Shown one piece after another: positions 1-7,999 of a DNA stretch of 33,725 nt. The notes beneath the pieces were generated by a model. That model had not been told where the DNA came from and did no database searches. It was given only the letters and a program-made list of their open reading frames with translations. The translations under genes were made by a program, and so were the position numbers. Location: positions 1 through 33,725 of the forward strand of contig CALFDJ010000057.1 in NCBI GenBank assembly GCA_937950325.1, given 5' to 3'. The DNA comes from an uncultured Collinsella sp. (GTDB taxonomy: Bacteria; Actinomycetota; Coriobacteriia; Coriobacteriales; Coriobacteriaceae). Positions within the stretch are counted from its first letter, which is position 1, and each line of letters starts with the position of its first letter.

Positions 1-60
1 ATGTCAATCCTGGTCTAACAGAGCCTTTTTTAATCCCCGTCCCAGAAAAATCATCCTTAC
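1..60. other. window edge, no gene recognised
   Basis: Nothing can be assigned in this first stretch. It is AT-richer than the rest and contains a T6 run near position 30, which could be the tail of a terminator belonging to a gene left of the window. The frame starting at base 1 closes at the TAA at 16-18, so it could at most be the last codons of an upstream gene. Confidence 0.3.
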
Positions 61-94
61 AAAACGAGGCCCTGGCCAAACGGCCAGGGCCTCG
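61..94 (-). terminator. intrinsic terminator of the ABC exporter operon
   Basis: A perfect 13-bp stem (65-77 with 82-94) closes an AAAC loop. Read on the minus strand the stem is followed by TTTTG, the usual intrinsic terminator layout. It lies about 160 bases downstream of the stop codon of the last exporter gene. On the plus strand the stem is followed by CAAACTTTT, so weaker termination in that direction is also possible. Confidence 0.7.
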
Positions 95-116
95 CAAACT
101 TTTAGTCCGTTCTAAA

Positions 117-245
117 TGACGGGCTGATCGCGCGCAGGAGGGGGCCCCGGGGTGGCGGGGTATTTCCTCCGCGCGCATTTCGCAGCGCAGCGAGAATGTT
201 TGAGCACGGAGGAATTACCCCGCCACCCCGGGGCTCCCTCCGTCA
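117..245. repeat. 129-base near-perfect hairpin element
   Basis: Two 35-base arms (137-171 and 207-241) are inverted copies with only two differences and enclose a 35-base GC-rich loop. A second short pair, TGACGG (117-122) and CCGTCA (240-245), extends the dyad outward. The arms carry the shared block CCCCGGGGTGGCGGGGTA. The element sits between the exporter stop codon at 256 and its terminator at 61-94. It contains no open frame of note. It may stabilise the 3' end of the exporter transcript or be a non-autonomous mobile hairpin. Confidence 0.7.
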
Positions 246-255
246 GTAACCGGTT

Positions 256-2175
256 CTACTCCAGCTCAAACGCTCCGGTGTAGAGCTGATAGTAGTATCC
301 GCGCTTGGCGATCAGCTCGTCGTGGTTGCCGCGCTCGATGATGCGGCCGTGGTCCAGACAGATGATTGCGTCGGAGTTGCGCACGGTGGACAGGCGGTGC
401 GCGATGACAAACGTCGTGCGGCCCTCCATGAGCTTGTCCATGCCCGCCTGCACGATGGCCTCGGTGCGGGTGTCAATGCTCGACGTGGCCTCGTCCAGAA
501 TCATCGCCGGCGGATCGGCGACGGCAGCGCGTGCAATCGAGATCAGCTGGCGCTGGCCTTGCGACAGCTGGGCGCCGTTGCCGGTGAGCATCGTGTCGTA
601 GCCGTCGGGCAGGCGGGTGATAAAGTCGTCCGCGCCCGCGAGCTTGGCCGCTGCGATGCACTCCTCGTCGGTGGCATCCAAGTTGCCGTAGCGGATGTTA
701 TCCATCACGGTGCCGGTGAACAGGTTCACGTCCTGCAGCACCACGCCCAGCGAGCGGCGCAGATCGGCCTTGCGAATCTTATTGACGTTGATGCCGTCGT
801 AGCGAATCTTGCCGTCGGCGATGTCATAGAAGCGGTTGATGAGGTTGGTGATGGTCGTCTTACCGGCACCGGTGGCGCCGACAAACGCGACCTTCTGACC
901 CGGCTTGGCGTACACGGACACGCCGTGCAGCACCTCGTGGTCGGGCGTGTAGCCAAAGTCCACGTTGTCCATGACCAGGTCGCCGCGCAGCGGCACGTAC
1001 TCGATCTCGCCGGTTGCGCGGTGCGGATGTTTCCACGCCCACATGCCGGTGTGGTGGTCGGCCTCCTCGAGCTGCCAAGTGTCGGGGTTGACCTGCGCGT
1101 TGACAAGTGTCACGTAGCCCTCGTCGGCCTCGGGCTCCTCGTCGAGCAGCTCAAAGATGCGCTCGGCGCCGGCAAGGCCCATGACCACGGCGTTGATCTG
1201 CTGCGAGATCTGGCCGATCTGGCCGCAGAACTGCTTGGTCATGTTGAGGAACGGTACCACGACGGCGATGGAAAGCGCCATGCCCGAGATGCTCAGGTTA
1301 GGCACGCCCAGCGCCAGGAAGATGCCGCCGGCTAACGCGACCAGCACGTAGAGCAGGTTGCCCAGGTTCATAAGGACGGGCATGAGGATGTTGGCGTACA
1401 TGTTGGCCTTCTGCGAGACCTCGAAGAGCTTCTCGTTGCGCTCATCGAAATCGGCCTCGGCGGCGGACTCGTGGCAGAATGCCTTGACGACCTTCTGACC
1501 GTTCATGACCTCCTCGATATGACCTTCGACCACACCGAGCTCGGTCTGCTGCGCAATGAAGAAGCGCGCGGAGTTGGATCCGAGGAGCTTGGTCATAAAG
1601 GTCATAAAGGCGACGCCGGCAATGATGACCAGGCACATCCAGACGCTGTAGTACAGCATGATAAAGAACACCGTGACGATGACGATGATCGTCATGAGCA
1701 GGTTGGGCAGCGACTGGCTGATCATTTGGCGCAGCGTGTCGATGTCGTTGGTGTAGTGGCTCATGATGTCGCCGCGCTGATGCGTGTCGAAGTAGCGGAT
1801 CGGCAGGTCCTGCATGCGGTTGAACATCTTCTCGCGCAGCTTCTCGAGCGAGCCCTGCGTGATGACGGCCATGGCGCGGTTCCAGAAGAGCGAAGACGCG
1901 ACGCCCACGGCGTAGATGCAGCCGAGAGTAGTCACAAGCTTCAGAATTTTGGGCTGCGCGGCCGTCCAGTCGCCCGACTGCCATGATTCGCTGATGACCT
2001 GCAGCGCGCTCTGGAGAAACGTCGCGCCGATGGAGTTGATGACGGCGCAGAGCACCACGCCGGCGACGACGAGGGGCAAAAGCACCGGGTAGAAGCCAAA
2101 GAGCATCTTGATGAGGCGCGTCATGGTGCCGCCCTTGCGGTTGCGTGCGTGCTCGGCGGTAGCGGCCTTACTCAT
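256..2175 (-). CDS. ABC exporter half-transporter, canonical ATP site
   Basis: A 639-residue type IV ABC exporter subunit: an N-terminal six-helix membrane domain (about residues 20-335) followed by an ATPase domain. Visible motifs are Walker A GATGAGKT (433-440), a variant signature LSQGQ (about 537-541) and Walker B ending in the normal catalytic Glu (MILDEATS). About 45 residues rich in W and H are inserted between the two domains (roughly 360-405), a feature seen in some heterodimeric exporters. The start is set by GGAAGGAGG just upstream. Its ATG overlaps the stop of the upstream exporter gene by 8 bases (ATGAGTAA), indicating translational coupling and a heterodimer with that protein. 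The substrate cannot be told; a multidrug or peptide exporter is the usual annotation. Confidence 0.93.
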   Translation of the reverse strand: MSKAATAEHARNRKGGTMTRLIKMLFGFYPVLLPLVVAGVVLCAVINSIGATFLQSALQVISESWQSGDWTAAQPKILKLVTTLGCIYAVGVASSLFWNRAMAVITQGSLEKLREKMFNRMQDLPIRYFDTHQRGDIMSHYTNDIDTLRQMISQSLPNLLMTIIVIVTVFFIMLYYSVWMCLVIIAGVAFMTFMTKLLGSNSARFFIAQQTELGVVEGHIEEVMNGQKVVKAFCHESAAEADFDERNEKLFEVSQKANMYANILMPVLMNLGNLLYVLVALAGGIFLALGVPNLSISGMALSIAVVVPFLNMTKQFCGQIGQISQQINAVVMGLAGAERIFELLDEEPEADEGYVTLVNAQVNPDTWQLEEADHHTGMWAWKHPHRATGEIEYVPLRGDLVMDNVDFGYTPDHEVLHGVSVYAKPGQKVAFVGATGAGKTTITNLINRFYDIADGKIRYDGINVNKIRKADLRRSLGVVLQDVNLFTGTVMDNIRYGNLDATDEECIAAAKLAGADDFITRLPDGYDTMLTGNGAQLSQGQRQLISIARAAVADPPAMILDEATSSIDTRTEAIVQAGMDKLMEGRTTFVIAHRLSTVRNSDAIICLDHGRIIERGNHDELIAKRGYYYQLYTGAFELE

Positions 2176-3991
2176 GTGCCTCGCCTCCTTCCTGGGTCTG
2201 GATTTGCGATGCAGATGCCTCGGTGCCGGCTGCAGCGGTCTCGCCTGCGTCCTCGCCCTCGGCGCTCATCTTGTTCTGCGAGGTAAAAGTCTCGCGGTAG
2301 ATCTCGCTCGTCTTGAGCAGCTCGTCGTGGTTGCCGATGTCCTTGATGCGGCCGCCCTCCATGACGATGATGCGATCGGCATCCTGCACGGAGCTAATAC
2401 GCTGGGCAATGATGAGCTTGGTCGTGTTGGGCAGATAACTCGCCAGGCCCTCGCGGATCTTGGCGTCGGTCTTGGTGTCGACGGCGCTCGTGGAGTCATC
2501 CAGGATCAAGATCTTGGGGCGACGCAGCAGGGCACGCGCAATGCACAGGCGCTGCTTCTGGCCGCCGGAAACGTTGGAGCCGCCCTGCTCAATCCAGGTG
2601 TCGTAGCCCTTGGGGAAGCCGTCGACAAACTCGTCGGCGCAGGCCAGATGTGCTGCCTCGCGGACTTCCTCGTCGGTGGCGTTCGGGTCGCCCCAGCGCA
2701 GGTTTTCGGCGATGGTGCCGCTAAACAGCACGTTTTTCTGCAGCACCATGGCTACCTGGTGGCGCAGCGCGTCCAGATCGTAGTTGCGTACGTTCACGCC
2801 GCCGACGCGCACGGTGCCCTCGGTGACATCGTACAGGCGGGCGATCAGATTCACGAGCGTCGACTTGGCCGAGCCGGTACCGCCGATGATGCCGATGGTC
2901 TCGCCGCTCTTAATGTGCAGGTCGATATCGTCGAGCGCCTGGCGCTTCGCATGCGCGGAATACTTAAAGCTCACGTGGTCAAAGTCGATGGAACCGTCGG
3001 CAACCTCGAGCACGGGCTCGGCGGGATCGGCGATCGTGGGCTCGGCGGCCAGCACCTCGGTAATGCGGTGCGCCGATTCGTCGGCCATGGTCACCATGAC
3101 AAAGATCATCGACAGCTGCATCAGGCTCATGAGGATCGCGAAGCCATAGGTAAAGATCGAGGAGAGCTGGCCCACGTCGAACAGCGTGCCCTGGCTCGTG
3201 ATGATGAGCTTGGATCCCAGGTAGATGATGACGACAAATGCGCCGTTGACGCAGATATTCATCATGGGGTTGTTAAAGGCGAGCAGCTTCTCGGCGCGGG
3301 TGAAGTCCATCTGGACGTCGCGCGCGGCGGTCGCGAACTTCTCCTTCTCAAAGTCTTCGCGCACGTAGCTCTTAACCACGCGCATGCCGGTGACGTTTTC
3401 CTCGACGGACTCGTTAAGGGCATCGTACTTGTGGAACACGCGCGAGAAGATGGGGCGCACCTTAAAGATGATAAAGAACAGTCCAAAGCCCAGCAGCGGA
3501 ATGATGACCAGGTAGACCATGGCAACGCTGCCGCCCATGATAAATGCCATGGTAAAGGCGAAGATCAATACCAGCGGCGCGCGCACGGCGATGCGGATGA
3601 TCATCATAAAGGCCTGCTGCACGTTGTTGATGTCGGTGGTCAGGCGCGTGACGAGCGAGGAGCTCGAGAACTCATCGATGTTGGCAAAGCTGAACGTCTG
3701 GATCTTGTAGAACAGGTCGTGACGCAGGTTCTTGGCGAAGCCGCAACTCGCATGGCTGCAGGTGACGCCGGCAGCGGCACCGAAAGCAAGCGACGTCAGC
3801 GCGATGAGCACCAAAAAGCCTGCGGTGGGAAGCATCTCGGCTACGGTGGCGCCGTCTTTGATGGCGTCGATCAGGTTGGCGGTGATAAATGGAATCAGCA
3901 TCTCGCAGAGTACCTCGCCAAGTACGAGCAACGGCGTGGCAACGGTGACTTTCATATAGTCGCGGATGCTGCCCATGAGGGTTTTAATCAT
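2168..3991 (-). CDS. ABC exporter half-transporter, degenerate ATP site
   Basis: A 607-residue ABC exporter subunit with an N-terminal membrane domain and a C-terminal ATPase. Walker A is GGTGSAKST (370-378) and the signature is VSGGQ. Walker B reads LILDDSTS, so Asp499 occupies the position of the catalytic Glu. This is the hallmark of the degenerate site in heterodimeric exporters such as TM287/288 and BmrCD, and the partner gene supplies the intact site. The start at 3991 is preferred over an in-frame ATG at 4045 because GGGAGGAA lies 6 bases upstream and the ATG overlaps the MarR stop by 8 bases (ATGATTAA). The last 35 residues are low-complexity (A, E, G, T rich) and probably disordered. 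The MarR-exporter-exporter order suggests a regulated drug or toxic-compound exporter. Confidence 0.92.
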   Translation of the reverse strand: MIKTLMGSIRDYMKVTVATPLLVLGEVLCEMLIPFITANLIDAIKDGATVAEMLPTAGFLVLIALTSLAFGAAAGVTCSHASCGFAKNLRHDLFYKIQTFSFANIDEFSSSSLVTRLTTDINNVQQAFMMIIRIAVRAPLVLIFAFTMAFIMGGSVAMVYLVIIPLLGFGLFFIIFKVRPIFSRVFHKYDALNESVEENVTGMRVVKSYVREDFEKEKFATAARDVQMDFTRAEKLLAFNNPMMNICVNGAFVVIIYLGSKLIITSQGTLFDVGQLSSIFTYGFAILMSLMQLSMIFVMVTMADESAHRITEVLAAEPTIADPAEPVLEVADGSIDFDHVSFKYSAHAKRQALDDIDLHIKSGETIGIIGGTGSAKSTLVNLIARLYDVTEGTVRVGGVNVRNYDLDALRHQVAMVLQKNVLFSGTIAENLRWGDPNATDEEVREAAHLACADEFVDGFPKGYDTWIEQGGSNVSGGQKQRLCIARALLRRPKILILDDSTSAVDTKTDAKIREGLASYLPNTTKLIIAQRISSVQDADRIIVMEGGRIKDIGNHDELLKTSEIYRETFTSQNKMSAEGEDAGETAAAGTEASASQIQTQEGGEAHE

Positions 3992-4487
3992 CCAGTTCCT
4001 CCCAAGTTTTGCGGATTTTCTCGAGCATTTCGGCGAGCTGCTCACGCTCGTCGTGGGTGAGGGCGCTAAAGGCCTGCTCTCTAAAGCGAATGCGGGCGGC
4101 CTGGTCGATGCGGGCGTTTTCCCGGCCGGTTTCGGTCAGGCGAATGGTGAGTTGCCGTCGATCCTTGGGGTTACGGCTGCGCTCAATGAGGCCGTTGACC
4201 TCGAGCTTGGACAGGATCTCGGAAAGCGACCCCGGCTTGAGGTCAAAGTGCATGCCGAGTTCCTGCTGCGACATCTCGCTGCCGGGCTGCTTGGCCAGCA
4301 GGCAGATGATGGGCGCCTTGCCGGATACGCCTCCGCCATGAAAGTGCATGTAATGGCCGCAAAAGCCCAGACCGCTCAGGATGCGCTTGGCGAGTTTGTC
4401 TTCGGCGCTGACCGCTTCGGGTATGTCTACCGGTTGCGACGGGTCACCGCCGGGCTCATGTGGAAGGACGAGTGGTTCAACACACAT
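3984..4487 (-). CDS. MarR-family transcriptional regulator
   Basis: A 167-residue winged-helix regulator. The central part (about residues 60-130) has the MarR layout: a helix-turn-helix with QQELGMHFDLKPGSLSEILSKL followed in the wing by the family motif R-N-P-K-D-R-R (compare DxRD/R in MarR). The N-terminal 35 residues contain two Cys and two His and are longer than usual, so the true start could be further in. The annotated ATG has AAAGGAG 12 bases upstream, a little distant. It is the first gene of the operon with two ABC exporter halves and is preceded by a promoter whose -10 region is covered by a perfect dyad. Autoregulation with ligand-induced release is therefore likely (inference). 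Confidence 0.9.
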   Translation of the reverse strand: MCVEPLVLPHEPGGDPSQPVDIPEAVSAEDKLAKRILSGLGFCGHYMHFHGGGVSGKAPIICLLAKQPGSEMSQQELGMHFDLKPGSLSEILSKLEVNGLIERSRNPKDRRQLTIRLTETGRENARIDQAARIRFREQAFSALTHDEREQLAEMLEKIRKTWEELDD

Positions 4488-4508
4488 ATCTAAGCTTCGC
4501 TCCTTTCT

Positions 4509-4544
4509 TTAGTTAGGTAGTGGAATTGTTTTGTGCCTAACTAA
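4509..4544 (-). promoter_or_regulatory. putative MarR operator dyad
   Basis: A perfect inverted repeat, TTAGTTAGG (4509-4517) and CCTAACTAA (4536-4544), with an 18-base gap. The right arm overlaps the -10 box of the operon promoter and the left arm lies in the untranslated leader just before the MarR ribosome site. Binding of the encoded regulator here would block transcription. The assignment of this protein to this site is inference. Confidence 0.65.
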
Positions 4545-4571
4545 TCTAGGAGCATAAGAAATCAATGTCAA
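4543..4571 (-). promoter_or_regulatory. sigma-70 type promoter of the marR-exporter operon
   Basis: On the minus strand a consensus -35 TTGACA (4571-4566) and a -10 TAGATT (4548-4543) are separated by exactly 17 bases. This is the best promoter match noticed in the window. Transcription would start near 4536, inside the dyad attributed to MarR. Confidence 0.75.
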
Positions 4572-4700
4572 GGTACCAAACTTATTAAGTTACGGAGTTT
4601 TGCCAAACGCCGTAACCGCTCGACGCTGCAAACGCTCCCTGCGCTACACTTAGTCGCACTGTGGCGCCGTTGCGCCGCGCCCGATCCAAGGGGGACACTC

Positions 4701-5525
4701 ATGAAGAATACTCAGCTGCTGCTGATCAACGATATGTGCGGCTACGGCAAGGTCGCGCTTTCCGCCATGCTGCCGGTGCTGTCGCACATGGGCTACCGTA
4801 TCCATAACCTGCCGACGGCGCTCGTTTCCGACACGCTTAACTACCCCAAGTTCTACATCCACGACACCACCGAGTACGTGCGCCAAAGCCTCGCTATCTG
4901 GGAGGAGCTCGGCTTTGAGTTCGACGCCATCTCGACCGGCTTTATCGTGACCGAGGAAGAGACACGCATCATCTCGGACTTTTGCCACCGCCGTGCGCAA
5001 AAAGGCACCAAGGTATTCGTCGACCCCATCATGGGCGATAACGGCAAGCTCTATGCCGGCGTGCCCGAGTCGACCATCGGACTCATGCGCAGCCTGGTCG
5101 AGTGCGCCGACTACGCGGTGCCCAACTATACCGAGGCGTGCCTGCTCACCGATACGCCTATCGCCGAAGAGATTACGGCCGATGAGGCCCGCGCGCTCGT
5201 GGACGCTATGCTCGCGTTGGGCACCAAGTCGGTTGTCATTACGAGTGCAAAGGTCGATGGGGCGAGTGCCGTCGTCGGTTACGATCATGTGGCGGGGGAG
5301 TACTTTGAGATTCCGTTTGAGCTGATCCCGGTGTACTTCCCGGGCACGGGCGATACGTTCTCGGCCGTGTTGATGGGTCGCGTGATGAGCGGTTGGAGTC
5401 TGCAGCGCGCGACGGCCGATGCCATGCGTGTGGTGGCTGAGCTTATCGAGCGCAATGCCGACCAAGAGGACAAATCGGCCGGCCTTCCCATCGAGGCCTG
5501 CCTGGATGTGATCGACCATGAGTAA
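4701..5525 (+). CDS. pyridoxamine/pyridoxal kinase-like protein (ribokinase superfamily)
   Basis: A 274-residue sugar-kinase-fold protein of the PdxK/PdxY/ThiD group, which phosphorylates B6 vitamers with ATP. Supporting features are the N-terminal INDMCGYGKVALSAMLPVL segment (substrate and lid region), VDPIMGDNG typical of the pyridoxal-kinase branch, NYTEACLL, VITSAKVDG, and the anion-hole motif PGTGDTFSA with the catalytic Asp near residue 218. The length is normal for the family. AAGGGGGA precedes the ATG. A -10-like TACACT lies at 4645-4650 without a convincing -35. The stop overlaps the next gene by 8 bases. The choice between B6 kinase and hydroxymethylpyrimidine kinase rests on overall resemblance; the B6 assignment is favoured. 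Confidence 0.85.
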   Translation: MKNTQLLLINDMCGYGKVALSAMLPVLSHMGYRIHNLPTALVSDTLNYPKFYIHDTTEYVRQSLAIWEELGFEFDAISTGFIVTEEETRIISDFCHRRAQKGTKVFVDPIMGDNGKLYAGVPESTIGLMRSLVECADYAVPNYTEACLLTDTPIAEEITADEARALVDAMLALGTKSVVITSAKVDGASAVVGYDHVAGEYFEIPFELIPVYFPGTGDTFSAVLMGRVMSGWSLQRATADAMRVVAELIERNADQEDKSAGLPIEACLDVIDHE

Positions 5526-5847
5526 TGCTGGCGAGGGCGGCATCAAGCCTGCGGGCGATAACAAGCCGCTCGGCGCGCCGCGTGGCAAGCGTCCGCGTAT
5601 CCGCGTGAGCTGCGTGGACCAGCTGGGTGCGTGCCGCTGCCACCATGGTCACAAGCCGGGCGACGTTTTTGACTTCGACCGAGACCGCGGCAAGATGTGC
5701 GCCATGGCCTGCCATGTGGGCTTTCCCTATATCGATATCCTGCGCTATGGCGGAACCGTGCCTGGCAACGAGCCCGGCACGGCAAAGTTCTGCTGCCCCG
5801 AGGTCGATACACTGAACGTCTGGCTTGCCGAGATCGTTGACGAGTAG
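5518..5847 (+). CDS. TIGR04076-family small protein
   Basis: A 109-residue protein of unknown function. After about 28 basic, probably disordered residues comes a compact domain with C-x-C and C-x3-C clusters: SCVDQLGACRCHHGHKPGD, MCAMACH, PYIDILRYGG and a late FCCPEV. The PYI-x-LRYGG block and the cysteine placement match the TIGR04076 family as I recall it, a small Cys-containing family with no assigned reaction. The ATG overlaps the kinase stop codon (ATGAGTAA), so the two are translationally coupled and may act together. Metal binding by the Cys residues is only a guess. Confidence 0.75.
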   Translation: MSNAGEGGIKPAGDNKPLGAPRGKRPRIRVSCVDQLGACRCHHGHKPGDVFDFDRDRGKMCAMACHVGFPYIDILRYGGTVPGNEPGTAKFCCPEVDTLNVWLAEIVDE

Positions 5848-5856
5848 TCGAGCGCA

Positions 5857-5887
5857 ATGTGGCAAAGGGACAGCCCCTTTGCCACAT
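5857..5887. repeat. 31-bp dispersed palindrome, full copy 1
   Basis: A perfect palindrome with arms ATGTGGCAAAGGG and CCCTTTGCCACAT around a short centre. It lies just after a stop codon. Full copies recur at 10878-10908 and 16897-16927 and half copies at 7391, 11933 and 23538, so this is a genome-dispersed intergenic element of REP type. It may act as a weak terminator or mRNA 3' stabiliser. Confidence 0.8.
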
Positions 5888-5929
5888 TCGCCGGTGGCGC
5901 CCCTTCTTTTGCTTATAATCTCAAATCTC

Positions 5930-6010
5930 TGCATTTCATTTGATTTTAAGTTCTATAAATTCTGCGTTTCATCGATAATCAAGCGTATAAAACTTTGCAT
6001 TTCATTCGAT
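5930..6010 (+). repeat. three iterons, exact 33-bp period, upstream of an ATPase gene
   Basis: The core TGC(A/G)TTTCAT followed by (C/T)GAT begins at 5930, 5963 and 5996. A second shared block TATAAA falls at 5954 and 5987 with the same 33-base period. Two and a half units fill the space up to the ATPase start. The period is close to three helical turns, so a protein could bind all copies on one face. A TATAAT occurs at 5914-5919 without a good -35. The function is unknown; an autoregulatory operator is a reasonable guess. Confidence 0.75.
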
Positions 6011-6029
6011 GACGCTGAGGGGAGAGCCT

Positions 6030-7391
6030 ATGCTGCGCAGGAAAATAGCGGCAGAGCTGGAGCGTTGGCTGAAGTCTGCCGAGCAAAAGGCCTTATTCAT
6101 TACGGGTTCTCGCCAGATTGGCAAAAGCTATTCGATTCGCGCATTTGGCAAAGCCAACCATGCAACCTACATCGAGCTTAACCTCATGGAAAATCGTCAG
6201 GCAAAAGATGCTCTTCTCGAGGCGCGGGATGCCGATGATTTCATCAGCAGGGTGACGCTTCTTTCGGGAAAGTCGATTGCACCAGGCAAAACGCTCGTGT
6301 TTATCGATGAGGTCCAAGAGGCCCCCGACATCATGACGATGGCAAAGTTCCTTGTTGAGGACGGGAGGTGCCGTTGGGCGTTTTCGGGGTCAATGCTCGG
6401 GACCCAGCTCAAGGGCGTCAGGTCCTATCCCGTGGGGTATGTCCACGAGCTTAGGATGTTCCCGCTCGATTTTGAGGAGTTTTGCTGGGCAATCGGGGTG
6501 AGCGAGGGGGCTCGCCAAACGATACGTGACGCGTGTATCAGCGAGAGGCCCATTCCTGATTACATTCATGACGCGATGATGGCAAACTTCAGGACCTATA
6601 CCGTTGTCGGCGGAATGCCGGAGGTTGTGCAGCGTTTCCTTGACACGCAGGGCGACCTTGCCTCTGTTCGTCGGCTACAGTCAGAGCTCAACGAACAGTA
6701 CCGGCGGGATATCTCCAAGTATGCAAACGGGCGAGCCCTGCAGGTGCAGAGCATCTACGATCAGCTCCCTATTATGCTCGAGGGCGAAAACAAGCGCTTC
6801 GTGCTCAATTCCATTGACCCCAAGGCTTACTACGAGAAGTATCAGCGAGATTTTGTATGGCTTGTCGATGCCGGCGTTGCTCTCAAAGCCGATATCGTAA
6901 CCGAGCCAAAATCGCCCCTGCTCAAGACGGCGCGGCCATCGCAGTTCAAGCTATATCAATCGGATACGGGCATGTTGATGGCGCGCTACCCCGTTGGAGT
7001 CGCCCAAGCGGCGTATCTTGATAGCAAGGAGCCCAATCTGGGCGGCATTTACGAAAACGTGGTGGCCCAGCAGCTGGCTGCCCAAAATCGCCAGCTTTAC
7101 TACTATCAGACAAAAAAGCGCGGTGAAGTGGACTTTGCGGTCGATGGACCGGATGGGACGGCTGTTCCGATCGAGGTTAAATCGGGCTCCTATTACCACG
7201 CGCACGCTGCGCTCGGTCATGTGCTTGATACGGCTGAATATGGCGTAAGGCTCGGGATTGTTTTCTCGAGAGGCAACGTTGAGCGCAACGGAGCGGTTCT
7301 CTATTTGCCTCTATATGCGACCTGGGCCCTTTCGGATGTTTTGGGCGACTCCTGTGCCAAGGGGATTAAGCTGGAGGTCAAGCCGGTCTAG
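6030..7391 (+). CDS. AAA+ ATPase with DUF4143 C-terminal domain
   Basis: A 453-residue protein of the AAA_14/DUF4143 family. Walker A is GSRQIGKS (26-33), Walker B is TLVFIDEVQE, and FSGSMLG is a sensor-like segment. The C-terminal domain ends in a PD-(D/E)xK-like signature, GEVDFAV with PIEVKSG, found throughout the family and suggestive of a nuclease-like fold. The start at 6030 is chosen because GGGGAG precedes it, whereas an in-frame ATG at 6009 has no ribosome site and lies in the iterons. The family is very common in gut anaerobes and its role is not established; defence, toxin-like and DNA-processing roles have been suggested. A second member lies at 8000-9370. Confidence 0.88.
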   Translation: MLRRKIAAELERWLKSAEQKALFITGSRQIGKSYSIRAFGKANHATYIELNLMENRQAKDALLEARDADDFISRVTLLSGKSIAPGKTLVFIDEVQEAPDIMTMAKFLVEDGRCRWAFSGSMLGTQLKGVRSYPVGYVHELRMFPLDFEEFCWAIGVSEGARQTIRDACISERPIPDYIHDAMMANFRTYTVVGGMPEVVQRFLDTQGDLASVRRLQSELNEQYRRDISKYANGRALQVQSIYDQLPIMLEGENKRFVLNSIDPKAYYEKYQRDFVWLVDAGVALKADIVTEPKSPLLKTARPSQFKLYQSDTGMLMARYPVGVAQAAYLDSKEPNLGGIYENVVAQQLAAQNRQLYYYQTKKRGEVDFAVDGPDGTAVPIEVKSGSYYHAHAALGHVLDTAEYGVRLGIVFSRGNVERNGAVLYLPLYATWALSDVLGDSCAKGIKLEVKPV

Positions 7392-7479
7392 GGCCAGTCC
7401 CTTTGTCACATTCATGAGTGTGGATTTTCTCCCGTATAGAGCGCACTTGAACGCTCAAAGTGGGAGAAAATCTACGCTC
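7391..7479. repeat. half palindrome plus nested hairpin
   Basis: Immediately after the ATPase stop is the right half of the dispersed palindrome (7391-7411, ending CCCTTTGTCACAT). It is followed by a separate hairpin whose 18-bp arms (7416-7433 and 7462-7479) pair fully with two G-U wobbles. The 28-base loop holds a smaller stem, GAGCG with CGCTC. No T-run follows, so termination is uncertain. The same arrangement occurs at 11933-12019 and 16829-16927. Confidence 0.7.
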
Positions 7480-7489
7480 GATTTATGCC

Positions 7490-7512
7490 GTGGGCGCGGT
7501 TCGTGCGCCCAC
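7490..7512 (-). terminator. hairpin at the 3' end of the phosphatase gene
   Basis: An 8-bp perfect stem GTGGGCGC/GCGCCCAC with a 7-base loop, five bases beyond the phosphatase stop codon. No run of T follows on the minus strand, so it may be a weak terminator or only a 3' end stabiliser. It could also serve the converging ATPase transcript. Confidence 0.45.
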
Positions 7513-7516
7513 GAAC

Positions 7517-7966
7517 CTACAGCTGCTCGAGCATAGCGGTGCAACCGGCGAGCACATCGCGGTAGGTGGCATCGAAATTGCCGGTGTACCAGGGGTCGGC
7601 CACGTCGCCGGGACACTCGGTCCAATCGAGCAAGCGCGTAATCTTTCCGTCGGGGCCTGCGTCGCCAAAGATGCGACGCAGGCCCCGCGCGTTCTCGTCG
7701 TCCATATAGACAATGTGGTCCCAGTCGTCATACTCCGCGCGACGCACCTGACGTGCACGATGTGCGACGACGGGAATCCCGACTTCACGCAGCTTGGCGA
7801 CGGTGCCACGATGCGGCGAGTTGCCGATTTCCTCGGTCGACGTTGCAGCGGAATCAATGACAAACTCGCCCGCGCGCCCGGCGCGCCGCACCAGCTCGGT
7901 AAACACGGACTCAGCCATCGTCGAGCGACAGATATTTCCATAGCAGATAAAAAGAATGCGTTGCAT
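7517..7966 (-). CDS. low-molecular-weight protein tyrosine phosphatase
   Basis: A 149-residue cytoplasmic phosphatase that removes phosphate from tyrosine residues through a phospho-cysteine intermediate. The P-loop C-x5-R-S is C8-YGNIC-R14-S15 at the N terminus. The general acid is Asp124 in DPWYTG, the usual DP(Y/W) position. Length and both motifs fit the family closely. AAGGAA lies 8-9 bases before the ATG. In other bacteria such enzymes often act with a tyrosine kinase in capsule export, but no such gene is present here, so the target is unknown. Confidence 0.93.
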   Translation of the reverse strand: MQRILFICYGNICRSTMAESVFTELVRRAGRAGEFVIDSAATSTEEIGNSPHRGTVAKLREVGIPVVAHRARQVRRAEYDDWDHIVYMDDENARGLRRIFGDAGPDGKITRLLDWTECPGDVADPWYTGNFDATYRDVLAGCTAMLEQL

Positions 7967-7999
7967 GAGCGGCTTCCTTTCTAGGCGGTCGCGCAGGGC

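Noticed and set aside
2108..4060. 650-codon plus-strand frame opposite the ABC exporter gene
   Set aside because: The minus strand encodes intact ABC motifs with ribosome site and gene overlap; the plus frame shows no family features.
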